This document shows positions 1-7,555 of a stretch of 64,000 nucleotides of DNA, one piece after another. How positions within the stretch are numbered: the stretch's first letter is position 1; each line of letters opens with the position of its first letter. The notes under the pieces were generated by a model, which saw only the letters and a list, made by a program, of their open reading frames with translations, did not search any database and had not been told where the DNA came from. The position numbers and the translations under genes were made by a program. This DNA comes from Pseudomonas oryzagri (GTDB lineage Bacteria > Pseudomonadota > Gammaproteobacteria > Pseudomonadales > Pseudomonadaceae), in contig NZ_JAJHPU010000043.1 of assembly GCF_020831405.1 (NCBI RefSeq), positions 124,001 through 188,000 on the forward strand, written 5' to 3'.

Positions 1-101
1 TGATCGGCAGCCCGCTGTCCAAGGTCTACGGCTTCCTCGACGACCAGGCCAACAGCGACGTATTCAGCGAGGTCGCCCGCTTCGCGCGGGTCACCCAGTA
101 A
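1..101 (+). CDS. C-terminal end of an unidentified protein (5' truncated by window)
   Basis: An open frame enters from the left edge and ends at TAA 99-101, giving 32 codons that finish in ARVTQ. The stop lies 11 bases before the next start on the same strand, so the two genes are probably co-transcribed. Too little protein is visible to assign a family. Confidence 0.55.
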   Translation, partial: IGSPLSKVYGFLDDQANSDVFSEVARFARVTQ

Positions 102-112
102 CGGGGCAGGCC

Positions 113-1411
113 ATGAGCCGTAGCAGCAAGGCGGGCAGCGAGTACCGGCAGACCATCCGCGCGTTGTCCGACCGCCTGGTCGAGGCGCAGACGCCGATCC
201 GCGTGCTCGACGCCATCAAGTGGGACGACAGCATCCGCGAGAGTTTTCTCAAGGGCCGCGGGCAGAAGCTGCCGGTGGTGGACCGCGCCTACTACCAGAA
301 CCGTCCGCTGTCGTTCGATCCCGACGACAAGAAGCAGCAGTTCCAGCAGATCGAGCGCGACATCACCCGTCAGCTCGGCCAGTTCAGCCCGGTCGGGCAG
401 ATCATGCGGCGCATGTGTCGGGAATACCGCATGGTGATCCGCATGCTCGAGGCGCGCGGCACCGCCGATTTCGGCCTGATCTCCCAGGAGCTGTACGGCT
501 CGGCGTCCGATGCCTTCCATGCCGGCGACCCGACGCTGGCCGATCTCGGCGTGATGTTTTCCACCTATCTGGACAACATCGCCGACCGCAGCGATCTCAA
601 GGACGAACCCAAGACCCTCAACGCCAGCCAGGCGGTGGAGCTGCTGCAGAGTCGCCTCAACGGCGTGTTCGGCGACGACGAGGCGGTGGTGCGGGTGTTC
701 GAGTCCGACGGCATCCTCGCCGATGCCGCGGCCGGTGCCGACTACATCAAGATCCGCGCCGACGCCATGTTCAACCAGCGCGACATCCGCGCCCTGGAAG
801 TCCACGAGGGCCTGGTGCACGTCGGCACCACCCTCAACGGTCTCAACCAGCCGGTGTGCACCTTTCTGGCCAAGGGGCCGCCTTCCTCGACCGTCACCCA
901 GGAAGGCCTGGCCATCCTCATGGAAGTGATCGCCTTCACCTCCTATCCGACCCGACTGCGCAAGCTGACCAACCGCACCCGCGCCATCCATATGGCGGAG
1001 GATGGCGCGGACTTCCTGCAGATCTTCCAGTTCTACCGCGACCAGGGTTACAGCCAGGAGGACAGCTACTCCAACACCATCCGCGTGTTCCGTGGCTCGA
1101 CTCCCGACGGTCTGCCGTTCACCAAGGATCTGTCCTACCTCAAGGGCTTCATCCTGATCTACAACTACATCCAGCTCGCCGTGCGCAAGGGCAAGCTCGA
1201 GCAGATCCCGCTGCTGTTCTGCGGCAAGGCGACCCTGGAGGACATGCGCACCCTGCGCCAGCTGGTGGACGAGGGCGTGGTGGTGCCACCCAAGTACCTG
1301 CCGCCGCAGTTCAGCGACCTCAACGCGCTGTCGGCCTGGATGTGCTTCTCCAACTTCCTCAACCACCTGAGCCTGGATCGCGTCGAGTCCGACTACGCCA
1401 ACATCCTGTGA
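113..1411 (+). CDS. QEGLA-motif protein (DUF1704 family)
   Basis: This 432-residue protein carries the family signature TQEGLA near residue 263. An HEGLVH segment near residue 226 resembles an HExxH zinc-hydrolase motif. The family is usually named flavohemoglobin expression-modulating QEGLA motif protein, and eukaryotic relatives are metallocarboxypeptidases, so a metal-dependent peptidase-like activity is plausible. No signal peptide is visible, so it should be cytosolic. It follows the partial upstream gene by 11 bases, which suggests an operon. The substrate in bacteria is not established. Confidence 0.88.
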   Translation: MSRSSKAGSEYRQTIRALSDRLVEAQTPIRVLDAIKWDDSIRESFLKGRGQKLPVVDRAYYQNRPLSFDPDDKKQQFQQIERDITRQLGQFSPVGQIMRRMCREYRMVIRMLEARGTADFGLISQELYGSASDAFHAGDPTLADLGVMFSTYLDNIADRSDLKDEPKTLNASQAVELLQSRLNGVFGDDEAVVRVFESDGILADAAAGADYIKIRADAMFNQRDIRALEVHEGLVHVGTTLNGLNQPVCTFLAKGPPSSTVTQEGLAILMEVIAFTSYPTRLRKLTNRTRAIHMAEDGADFLQIFQFYRDQGYSQEDSYSNTIRVFRGSTPDGLPFTKDLSYLKGFILIYNYIQLAVRKGKLEQIPLLFCGKATLEDMRTLRQLVDEGVVVPPKYLPPQFSDLNALSAWMCFSNFLNHLSLDRVESDYANIL

Positions 1412-1465
1412 CGGACCCTGGGGTCCGTCCTTCAATTCCTCCCGATCTGTTCCGGATACTTCTGC

Positions 1466-1801
1466 ATGAGCGAGCGCAATCCCATCCCTCTGATCCTCAC
1501 CGCCATCGGCAGCGTCATCGGCACCGTCGCAGTGCTCGGCGCCTACGGCTACCTGCACATCGCCAAGCCCGAGGACGCGCTGCTGCTGAGCGACTACACC
1601 ATGCTCAAGACCATCCCCGGCGAGGACTACAAGCTGTCGCTGAAGCCTGCCGAGCAGGTCGCCCAGTGCATCGACGGCGTGCTGGTGCTGTTCGACGTCA
1701 ACCAGAAGGGCCTGACCGGCGTGCTGGTCGACAACAAGAAGCGCGCGGTGCGCTGCATGGGCCAGGAGACGCCGCAGACCGGCGCGCAGCCGGCCCAATA
1801 A
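1466..1801 (+). CDS. Hypothetical protein with one N-terminal membrane segment
   Basis: This 111-residue protein has a hydrophobic stretch at about residues 7-30 (PLILTAIGSVIGTVAVLGAY), which predicts an inner-membrane anchor with the rest outside the cytosol. The remainder is a small soluble domain with two cysteines (CIDGV and VRCMG) and a Gln/Pro/Ala-rich tail. It starts 54 bases after the QEGLA gene on the same strand. I recognise no family. Confidence 0.7.
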   Translation: MSERNPIPLILTAIGSVIGTVAVLGAYGYLHIAKPEDALLLSDYTMLKTIPGEDYKLSLKPAEQVAQCIDGVLVLFDVNQKGLTGVLVDNKKRAVRCMGQETPQTGAQPAQ

Positions 1802-1864
1802 GCCGCCCTGCAGGGCGTTGGGCTATCCTTGCCCGGGTCGGTGTCGACGCGCGAGGTGAGGACG

Positions 1865-2245
1865 GTGATTGTCTGCAAGCGGGTCTACGAGCCGGCGGGC
1901 GCGGAAGACGGCCATCGTGTACTGGTCGATCGCCTGTGGCCGCGCGGCTGCAGCAAGGCCAGCCTGCCATTGGATGGTTGGCTGCGCGAGTTGGCGCCTT
2001 CCGACGAGGTGCGCCGCGCCTTCGCCCACGAGCCTGAACGCTTTGCCGCCTTCCGCTCGGCCTATCGCGCCGAGCTGGCCGCCGCCCCGGCGCTCTGGCA
2101 ACCGCTGCTGGCGCAGGCAAAGGGCAGCACCCTGACCCTGCTGTACGCCGCCCACGACGAAGAACGCAACAACGCCCGCGTGTTGGCCGAGTTTCTCGCC
2201 GAGCAGCTGAGCGCCACCACGGTAAACCCGGGAGCGGCATCATGA
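1865..2245 (+). CDS. DUF488 family protein (YeaO-like)
   Basis: The protein begins MIVCKRVYEP and contains VLVDRLWPRG, the hallmark of the small DUF488/YeaO family, with a later LLYAAHDEERNNA segment. The frame stays open upstream to TTG 1829, but GTG 1865 matches the usual family start and has GAGGTGAGG 4-12 bases upstream. The length of 126 residues is normal for the family. No biochemical role is established. Its end overlaps the next start by 4 bases (ATGA), which implies translational coupling. Confidence 0.85.
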   Translation: MIVCKRVYEPAGAEDGHRVLVDRLWPRGCSKASLPLDGWLRELAPSDEVRRAFAHEPERFAAFRSAYRAELAAAPALWQPLLAQAKGSTLTLLYAAHDEERNNARVLAEFLAEQLSATTVNPGAAS

Positions 2246-3396
2246 GAAGGCTGACGCTGATACTGCACCTGTGCGGCGGTGCGCTGCTCGCCGGCCTGCT
2301 CGGCGTGGCCCAGGCCGCTCCGCTGTCGAGCGCCCTCGGCCCGCTGGTGCTGCAGGAGGTCGCCGGCGGCCTCGAACACCCCTGGGCGCTGGCCTTCCTG
2401 CCGGACGGCCAGGGCATGCTGGTCACCGAGCGGCCGGGGCGGCTGCGCCGGGTGAGTGCCGATGGACAGCTGTCCGCCCCCCTGGCCGGGGTGCCGGAGG
2501 TGTTCGCCGTGGGGCAGGGTGGCCTGTTGGACGTGGCCCTGTCGCCGCAGTTCGCCACCGACCGCCTGGTCTACCTGAGCTACGCCGAGAAGGGCGGGGA
2601 TGACCTGGCCGGCACCGCGGTCGGCCGGGGTCGGTTGTCCGCCGACCTCGGCGCGCTGGAGGATTTCCAGGTGATCTTCCGCCAGCAGCCCAAGCTGTCC
2701 AGCGGCATCCACTTCGGCTCGCGGCTGGTGTTCGATCGCGCCGGCTACCTGTTCGTCACCCTCGGCGAGAATGGCCAGCGCCCCATCGCCCAGGACCTCG
2801 GCAAGCTGCAGGGCAAGGTGGTTCGTCTCCAGGCGGATGGGAGTGTGCCGGCCGACAGTCCGTTCGCCGGCCGGGCCGGGGCGCGGGCGGAGATATGGTC
2901 CTACGGTCACCGCAACCCGCAGGGCGCGGCGCTCAACCCGTGGACCGGCCAACTGTGGATCCACGAACACGGTCCGCGCGGTGGTGACGAGATCAATATT
3001 CCCCAGGCGGGACGCAACTACGGCTGGCCGCGGGCGACCCACGGCATCAACTACAGCTACCTGCCGATTCCCGAGGCGGAGGGCGAGACGGCGCCCGGCA
3101 CCGAGCCGCCGCATCACGTGTGGGCCAAGTCGCCGGCGATCAGCGGCATGGCGTTCTACGCCGGCGCGCGCTTTCCGGCCTGGCAGCACAGCCTGTTCAT
3201 CGGCGCGCTGTCCGCTCAGGCGCTGATCCGCCTCAGCCTGGAAGGCGACAAGGTGGTCGGCGAGGAGCGCCTGCTGGAGGAGAAAGACTGGCGCATTCGC
3301 GACGTGCGGGAGGGGCCGGATGGCTGGCTCTACCTGCTCACCGACGAGAGTGACGGCAAATTGCTGCGTCTCGGCTTGGAGGCCCCGCAGCCATAG
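2242..3396 (+). CDS. Periplasmic PQQ-dependent sugar dehydrogenase-like protein (YliI/Asd family)
   Basis: A Sec signal peptide at about residues 1-25 ends in GVAQA. The mature part is a six-bladed propeller of the glucose/sorbosone dehydrogenase family: LEHPWALAFLPDG is the typical first-blade sequence, and GSRLVFDRAGYLFVTLGE, GHRNPQG and HEHGPRGGDEIN are typical PQQ/calcium-site segments. The length of 384 residues fits soluble aldose dehydrogenases such as E. coli YliI, which act on aldoses in the periplasm. The start overlaps the DUF488 stop. A hairpin follows 32 bases after the stop. Confidence 0.9.
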   Translation: MRRLTLILHLCGGALLAGLLGVAQAAPLSSALGPLVLQEVAGGLEHPWALAFLPDGQGMLVTERPGRLRRVSADGQLSAPLAGVPEVFAVGQGGLLDVALSPQFATDRLVYLSYAEKGGDDLAGTAVGRGRLSADLGALEDFQVIFRQQPKLSSGIHFGSRLVFDRAGYLFVTLGENGQRPIAQDLGKLQGKVVRLQADGSVPADSPFAGRAGARAEIWSYGHRNPQGAALNPWTGQLWIHEHGPRGGDEINIPQAGRNYGWPRATHGINYSYLPIPEAEGETAPGTEPPHHVWAKSPAISGMAFYAGARFPAWQHSLFIGALSAQALIRLSLEGDKVVGEERLLEEKDWRIRDVREGPDGWLYLLTDESDGKLLRLGLEAPQP

Positions 3397-3427
3397 GGCT
3401 GGCGGTGATTCGGGTGGCTGGCCGCCC

Positions 3428-3513
3428 GGTGGGAAATCGCTGCGCGAGTTTCCCACCCTGCGATTACGATGACCCTGGCGTAGGGTGGGTTAGGCCATCG
3501 GCCGCAACCCACC
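3428..3513. repeat. Pair of intergenic inverted repeats, possible terminator
   Basis: Arms GGTGGGAAA (3428-3436) and TTTCCCACC (3449-3457) form a hairpin. A second set, GGTGGGTT (3484-3491) and AACCCACC (3506-3513), encloses a GGCC-ATC-GGCC palindrome. They lie between convergent genes. Neither has a clean T run, so a terminator role is possible but not shown. The segment CGATTACGATGAC recurs near 7250, which suggests a dispersed extragenic repeat. Confidence 0.5.
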
Positions 3514-3560
3514 AACCGGCCCTCGAGGGCGGGCCATGAGGTGATCGGCGCAGCGTTGCC

Positions 3561-4271
3561 TCAGAACCGCTCGCCGGCGCCGAGAAAGCGCCATTGGCCC
3601 GGCTGCAGCTTGGCCATGGCCAGGCGGCCGATACGGATGCGGCGGATCTCCAGCACCCGCAGGCCAACGGCCTGGCACATATGGGCGATCTGCCCCGGTT
3701 GCGGCGCCTTGAGGGCGAAGCGCAGGCGGGTTTCGCTCTGCCAGCTGACCTTGCACGGCGTCAGTGGCCGGCCACGATAGCTCAGGCCGAACTGCAGTTG
3801 CCCCAGTTGCTCCGGCAGCAGCGTGCCGGCGACTTCAACGATGTACTCCTGCTCGATCTTGCCGAAGTCATCGGTGAGCTTGCGGATCACGCCCCAGTTC
3901 TGGGTCAGGACCAGCAGACCGGATGCCTCGGACTCCAGCCCCAGCGGCACGTTCAGGCGCTGTAGGTGGCGATGCAGCAGGCGTATGCCGGAGACATCGT
4001 CTGCCGCGCGGCTGGCCGCATCGAGATGCTCGGCGACCTGTCCGGCATCGACGCCTGCCGGCTTGTGCAGCAACAGGGTGGCCGGCGGCAGGGTTTCCGC
4101 GCGGGCGCCGGGCAGCAGGGCGATGACCTGCTCCTGCACCTTGAACTGCGGCGCCTCGACCACCTGCCCATCGACCGTGACCCAGCCGCCCTCGATATAC
4201 AGCTCCGCCTCGCGGCGCGAGCAGGGCAGCAGTTCGGCGAGGCGCTTGGACAGGCGAATCGGATCGGTCAT
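3561..4271 (-). CDS. RsuA/RluF-family pseudouridine-synthase-like protein with altered active site
   Basis: An N-terminal S4 RNA-binding domain (RLSKRLAELLPCSRREAELY) is followed by the RsuA/RluB/E/F-type catalytic fold. Start ATG 4271 gives MTDPIRL and follows the upstream gene by 4 bases. An in-frame extension to 4289 is possible, but it would overlap that gene. The key motif, normally GRLD followed by (S/T)xGL, reads LGLESEASGL here, so Glu stands where the catalytic Asp should be and the Arg is lost. The later NRQIRRM motif reads GQIAHM. The fold is convincing; activity as a pseudouridine synthase is doubtful. Confidence 0.8.
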   Translation of the reverse strand: MTDPIRLSKRLAELLPCSRREAELYIEGGWVTVDGQVVEAPQFKVQEQVIALLPGARAETLPPATLLLHKPAGVDAGQVAEHLDAASRAADDVSGIRLLHRHLQRLNVPLGLESEASGLLVLTQNWGVIRKLTDDFGKIEQEYIVEVAGTLLPEQLGQLQFGLSYRGRPLTPCKVSWQSETRLRFALKAPQPGQIAHMCQAVGLRVLEIRRIRIGRLAMAKLQPGQWRFLGAGERF

Positions 4272-4275
4272 CTGC

Positions 4276-4461
4276 TTACTTCTTGCCAATGGTGATATGG
4301 CGCGAGGTGCCGTAGGTCTGGCCGCTTACGCCTCGGGGGATCTGCTGGACCTCGCCACCGGACTTGAGGAAGGCGGCTACCTGCTCCTCGAGTTCGCGAC
4401 GGGCTTCGGCGGAGGGGGCGGCAACAGCCTTCTGCTTGGACGAGCCGGGTTTGCTTTGCAT
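4276..4461 (-). CDS. Small basic protein with a SutA-like C-terminal motif
   Basis: This 61-residue protein starts at ATG 4461, preceded by AGGAGCGTCACC, a strong ribosome site. It stops 4 bases before the pseudouridine-synthase-like gene, so the two form an operon. The sequence is charged, with a predicted helix (EARRELEEQVAAFLKSGG) and then VQQI. The pattern FLxxGGxVQxI resembles the end of the Pseudomonas transcription factor SutA. This is a resemblance noted by eye, not a family assignment. The C-terminal ITIGKK is basic. Confidence 0.65.
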   Translation of the reverse strand: MQSKPGSSKQKAVAAPSAEARRELEEQVAAFLKSGGEVQQIPRGVSGQTYGTSRHITIGKK

Positions 4462-4796
4462 GGTGACGCTCCTGCCTGCGGGCAAAAATGGCCGGATATT
4501 ATACACGAAGTGGTCATTTTTTGCACAGTGTGGCGAAATAAAAAACCATCCTGCGCCAAACCGCCGCCAAATGCCGGGGAAGATGCCGCGCCGGGCGGTG
4601 GAGTGGGAAGTGCCTGAAGGCGGCACGCCAGGCGACATTTGCACCGTGGCTTGGCAGAGGCGTGTCGCTGAGTGACCACGAGGACGGCCCCGCAGGGAGC
4701 GAGTCATCCTCGTTTACGACCCATCAACTCCGCTTCCTCGCCACGGTTCGCGGGGTCTCTCAGATGTGCATCACCTGCGCGATCTTCGTCCCGGTT
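4462..4796. other. Intergenic interval, no gene seen
   Basis: It contains an AT-rich stretch around 4497-4560, just upstream of the small minus-strand gene, where its promoter is expected. A CGAGGA/TCCTCG inverted repeat lies at about 4679-4714. Open frames here have no credible start or codon pattern. Confidence 0.4.
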
Positions 4797-5121
4797 CTAG
4801 CGCGCCTCAGCCAGCAGACGATAGCTGTTGATGCGGTCGGCGAAGCTGTGGGTGACGGTGACCAAGCCCAGCTCGTCGAGCTGGTAGTCGCGGGCGAAGG
4901 CATGGAACTGCTCCCAGCACTGCTCCGGCGTGCCGACCACCATGGCGTCGCGGGTGGCGTCCAGTTCGGCTTGGTCGCCGGGGCTCAGCTGGCGACGGCG
5001 TTGCTCGACCTCCTCCGGGCTGAGCAGCGGCTCCTTGGCGCCGCGACCGGCCATCATCTTGCGCCAGGCGGCGGTGCCGGCGACGTGCCGGGCTTCCTCC
5101 TGCGTCTCGGCGCAGATCACC

Positions 5122-5127
5122 GCTAGG
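5122..5127. repeat. Left copy of 6-bp target-site duplication
   Basis: GCTAGG directly precedes the TGTG terminus of the insertion and is repeated at 6153-6158. NCTAGN is the known preferred target of IS481 itself. Confidence 0.93.
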
Positions 5128-6152
5128 TGTGATCTCTCAGTAGGTTGTTCATCCGGGGCATTCCCGGAATTCTGGAAGCGCGACCCACACAGCCTTCCAG
5201 GAGCCCCGGATGAACCTGCATAAACATGCCCGTCTTACCCCGCGCGGTCGAGCCCTTCTGGTTCAACGCATGCTCAACGGCCTGCGGGTCGAGGACGCGG
5301 CGCAAGCCGCAGGAGTGAGTGTCCGCACGGCCTACAAGTGGCTCCGGCGCTTTCGTGAGGAGGGCGAAGCGGGCCTGATGGATCGTTCTTCACGCCCGCA
5401 CGCCTGTCCGCATGCCACACAGGGCAGCATGATCGAGCAGTTGATCGAGCTGCGCCGGTCGCGCAAGACCTACCGACAGATCGCCCAGATGCTCGGACTG
5501 GCCGTCAGCACGGTCGCTCGCCACCTCAAACGCGCAGGGTTTCATCGGTTGGCCGAGCTGGAGCCGGCACCTGCGGTGGAACGCTACGAGTACGCCAACC
5601 CCGGCGACCTTCTGCATCTGGACATCAAGAAGCTCGGCCGCTTCTGGAAGCCCGGACATCGGGTCACCGGCGACCGTCAGCAAAACTCCGGCGGTGCAGG
5701 CTGGGAGTTTGTCCACGTCGCCATCGACGATGCATCGCGGCTGGCCTTCACCAGCCTGCATTCGGACGAGCGTGGCAACAGCGCTTGCCAGGCCCTGCTG
5801 CAGGCCTTGCGCTACTACCGAGGGCTGGGCATCCACTTCCGGCGGGTCATGACCGACAATGGCGCCTGCTACCGGTCCAGAGCATTCCGGCGCTTGTGTC
5901 GCCGCCTGGGGCTGCGGCATGTCCGCACGAAGCCCTATACGCCCCGCACCAACGGCAAGGCCGAGCGCTTTATCCAGACGAGCTTGCGTGAGTGGGCCTA
6001 CGCCCGCAGCTATGAATGCTCCGAGCAGCGAGCAGCCCACTTGCCTGCCTGGCTGCATCACTACAACTGGCACAGGCCGCATGCCAGTCTCGGCTACAAG
6101 CCGCCGATCAGCCGCGTTGAGCTTTCACTGAACAACGTACTGGGTTTACACA
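5128..6152 (+). mobile_element. IS481-family insertion sequence, complete, 1025 bp
   Basis: The element runs from TGTGATCTCTC at 5128 to GTTTACACA at 6152. Its ends are imperfect inverted repeats of 24 bp with about 18 matches, sharing TGTG, CAGTA and GTTGTTCA. One transposase gene fills it. Perfect GCTAGG duplications flank it, so the insertion looks recent and undecayed. No second copy is seen in the window. Confidence 0.93.
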
Positions 6153-6157
6153 GCTAG
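5210..6157 (+). CDS. IS481-family DDE transposase
   Basis: This 315-residue protein has an N-terminal helix-turn-helix (VEDAAQAAGVSVRTAYKWLR) with a second winged-helix part near STVARHLKRAGFHR. The rve integrase core follows, with acidic residues in LHLDIKKLGR, VMTDNGACYRS and NGKAERFIQT, the DDE triad. The ending HRPHASLGYKPP is typical of the family. The last codon AGC and the stop TAG (6155-6157) extend past the element into the GCTAGG duplication, so the stop codon is supplied by the target site. Confidence 0.95.
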   Translation: MNLHKHARLTPRGRALLVQRMLNGLRVEDAAQAAGVSVRTAYKWLRRFREEGEAGLMDRSSRPHACPHATQGSMIEQLIELRRSRKTYRQIAQMLGLAVSTVARHLKRAGFHRLAELEPAPAVERYEYANPGDLLHLDIKKLGRFWKPGHRVTGDRQQNSGGAGWEFVHVAIDDASRLAFTSLHSDERGNSACQALLQALRYYRGLGIHFRRVMTDNGACYRSRAFRRLCRRLGLRHVRTKPYTPRTNGKAERFIQTSLREWAYARSYECSEQRAAHLPAWLHHYNWHRPHASLGYKPPISRVELSLNNVLGLHS

Positions 6158-6158
6158 G
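6153..6158. repeat. Right copy of 6-bp target-site duplication
   Basis: GCTAGG follows the CACA end of the element and contains the transposase stop codon TAG. Confidence 0.93.
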
Positions 6159-6886
6159 GCCAGCATCCGCGATGGGCGGTGCTGGTGGCCGGCCTGGGCG
6201 AAGTGGCGCTCGTAGTTGGCGAAGATCGCCGGTGAGCACGCCTCGGGGGCGATGAAGCGCGCCACCGCCAGGCCCATGCCGAGGTAGCCGGCCAGCGACG
6301 AGCTGCCGCCGCCGGAGCCGAGCATCCACAGCTGCGGCGTCGGGCCGTCGTCGGGCAGGCAGTGCAGGCGGCTGTATAGGTGGCGCTCGGGGTATTCGTT
6401 GCGCAGGAAGGCGCACAGCTCGGCGGCCTGCTGCGGGAAGGTATCCTCTTCCAACTGCTCGTAGGGCGCCGCCAATGCGGCGGAGGCCAGCGGGGTGCCG
6501 CCGGGGGCGCGGCCGATGCCGAGGTCGATGCGCTCGGGGAACAGGCTGGCGAGCATGCGGAACACTTCGGCCACCTTGTAGGGGCTGTAGTGGGTCAGCA
6601 TCACGCCGCCGCTGCCGATACGCATGTGCTGGGTGACGCTGGCGATGCGCGCGACCAGGATCTCCGGGCAGGGATTGGCGAAGTGGATGCTGTTGTGGTG
6701 CTCGGCCAGCCAATAGCGGTAATAGCCCAGTGCATCGCAGACGCGGGCCAGCTCGACCGAGCTGTTGGGCGCCTCGCGGACGGGGCGGTCGCCGTGGGTG
6801 GGCGTCTGGTCGACGACGGTGAGCTTGAGCGACATGGGGAAATCTGCGGAAAGCTACGAGACGAGCGGCATGAATGCCGGAAATGC

Positions 6887-6913
6887 AAAAGCCCCGCACG
6901 AGGCGGGGCTTTT
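6887..6913 (-). terminator. Rho-independent terminator of the cold-shock gene
   Basis: Perfect 11-bp arms AAAAGCCCCGC (6887-6897) and GCGGGGCTTTT (6903-6913) with a 5-base loop lie 17 bases after the csp stop. On the minus strand the stem ends in a T run. The A/T arms make it potentially bidirectional. Confidence 0.85.
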
Positions 6914-6930
6914 GTGAGGCGAGAGCCGGA

Positions 6931-7140
6931 TCAGATGATCTGGACTTCGTCAGCCTGCAGGCCTTTCTGGCCTTGGACGACCAGGAAGGAAACGGCTTGG
7001 CCTTCCTTCAGGGTCTTGAAGCCGTCGGCTTTGATGGCGCGGAAGTGAACGAATACGTCCGGGCCGCTCTGCGGGGTGATGAAGCCGAAGCCTTTCTCAT
7101 CGTTGAACCACTTGACGGTGCCGGTTTGACGGTTGGACAT
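6931..7140 (-). CDS. CspA-family cold-shock/nucleic-acid-binding protein
   Basis: This 69-residue single cold-shock domain has the RNP1 motif KGFGFI and RNP2 motif DVFVHF, as expected for a CspA/CspD-type RNA chaperone. The start ATG 7140 is preceded by AAGGAGACAAAC, an excellent ribosome site. The strong terminator and isolated position suggest a monocistronic unit. The family often carries a long regulatory 5' leader; the upstream 385 bases could hold one, but I cannot fix the promoter. Confidence 0.95.
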   Translation of the reverse strand: MSNRQTGTVKWFNDEKGFGFITPQSGPDVFVHFRAIKADGFKTLKEGQAVSFLVVQGQKGLQADEVQII

Positions 7141-7555
7141 GTTTGTCTCCTTGGACGGTGTAGACTACGGCGCCGGAACTGCCCGGAGCCGGAACTGAGT
7201 GCAAGGAGCCAGTAAAACCGAGGTTTGTAGGATCAAGCTCTGAATCAGTCGATTACGATGACACTGCAACACAGTGCGAGCACCCTACGCGGTAATTTCG
7301 GCCGGTGCAAATCCTTTCTGCAGGGACGCCCTCCGTCTTTCGGGTAATGGCGCATCAGTGGAGTTCGGCAGGCGACCCGTTCTCTTCGCTATTTCCTTTA
7401 AAATCAGGGTGTTGTCTGCGTATATCAGGGGTCGATAAAGCGCCAGGAAGGCTGTTGGAGAAAACGCGAAATTTCCACTCCTTCTAAGCCCCTGAGGAGC
7501 CCGCGCGCCGGGCGATCCGGTTAGAATGCCGACCCTGACAATCAAGGCGAGCAAC
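7141..7555. other. Divergent intergenic region between csp and cvfB
   Basis: It holds the upstream regions of two divergent genes. CACTG-CAACA-CAGTG (7261-7275) is a small palindrome. The 13-base segment CGATTACGATGAC near 7250 also occurs at about 3461, next to a GTAGGGTG motif in each place, so a dispersed repeat is likely. No further gene is supported. Confidence 0.45.

Larger units (their letters stand above)
4797..6835 (-). pseudogene. LLM-class flavin-dependent oxidoreductase, interrupted by an IS481-family element
   Basis: The N-terminal part (6835 down to 6153) begins MSLKLTVVDQTPTH and contains WLAEHHNSIHFANP and DLGIGRAPGG, typical of bacterial luciferase-like monooxygenases that use FMNH2. 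The C-terminal part (5121 down to 4797) continues with ICAETQEEARHVAGT and EQCWEQFHAFA. Removing the insertion and one copy of the 6-bp duplication restores one uninterrupted frame of 335 codons across the junction (MLALAVICAETQ), the normal family length. The break is therefore due only to the insertion, with no other lesion seen. The separate open frame 4797-5120 is not an independent gene. Confidence 0.93.

Noticed and set aside
26-1798. Long minus-strand open frame opposite the QEGLA gene
   Set aside because: A GC-rich shadow of a well-supported gene; no recognisable motif or plausible start.
4797-5120. Independent 107-residue protein
   Set aside because: It is the severed C-terminus of the IS-interrupted oxidoreductase, and its apparent start is a GTG valine codon inside the gene.
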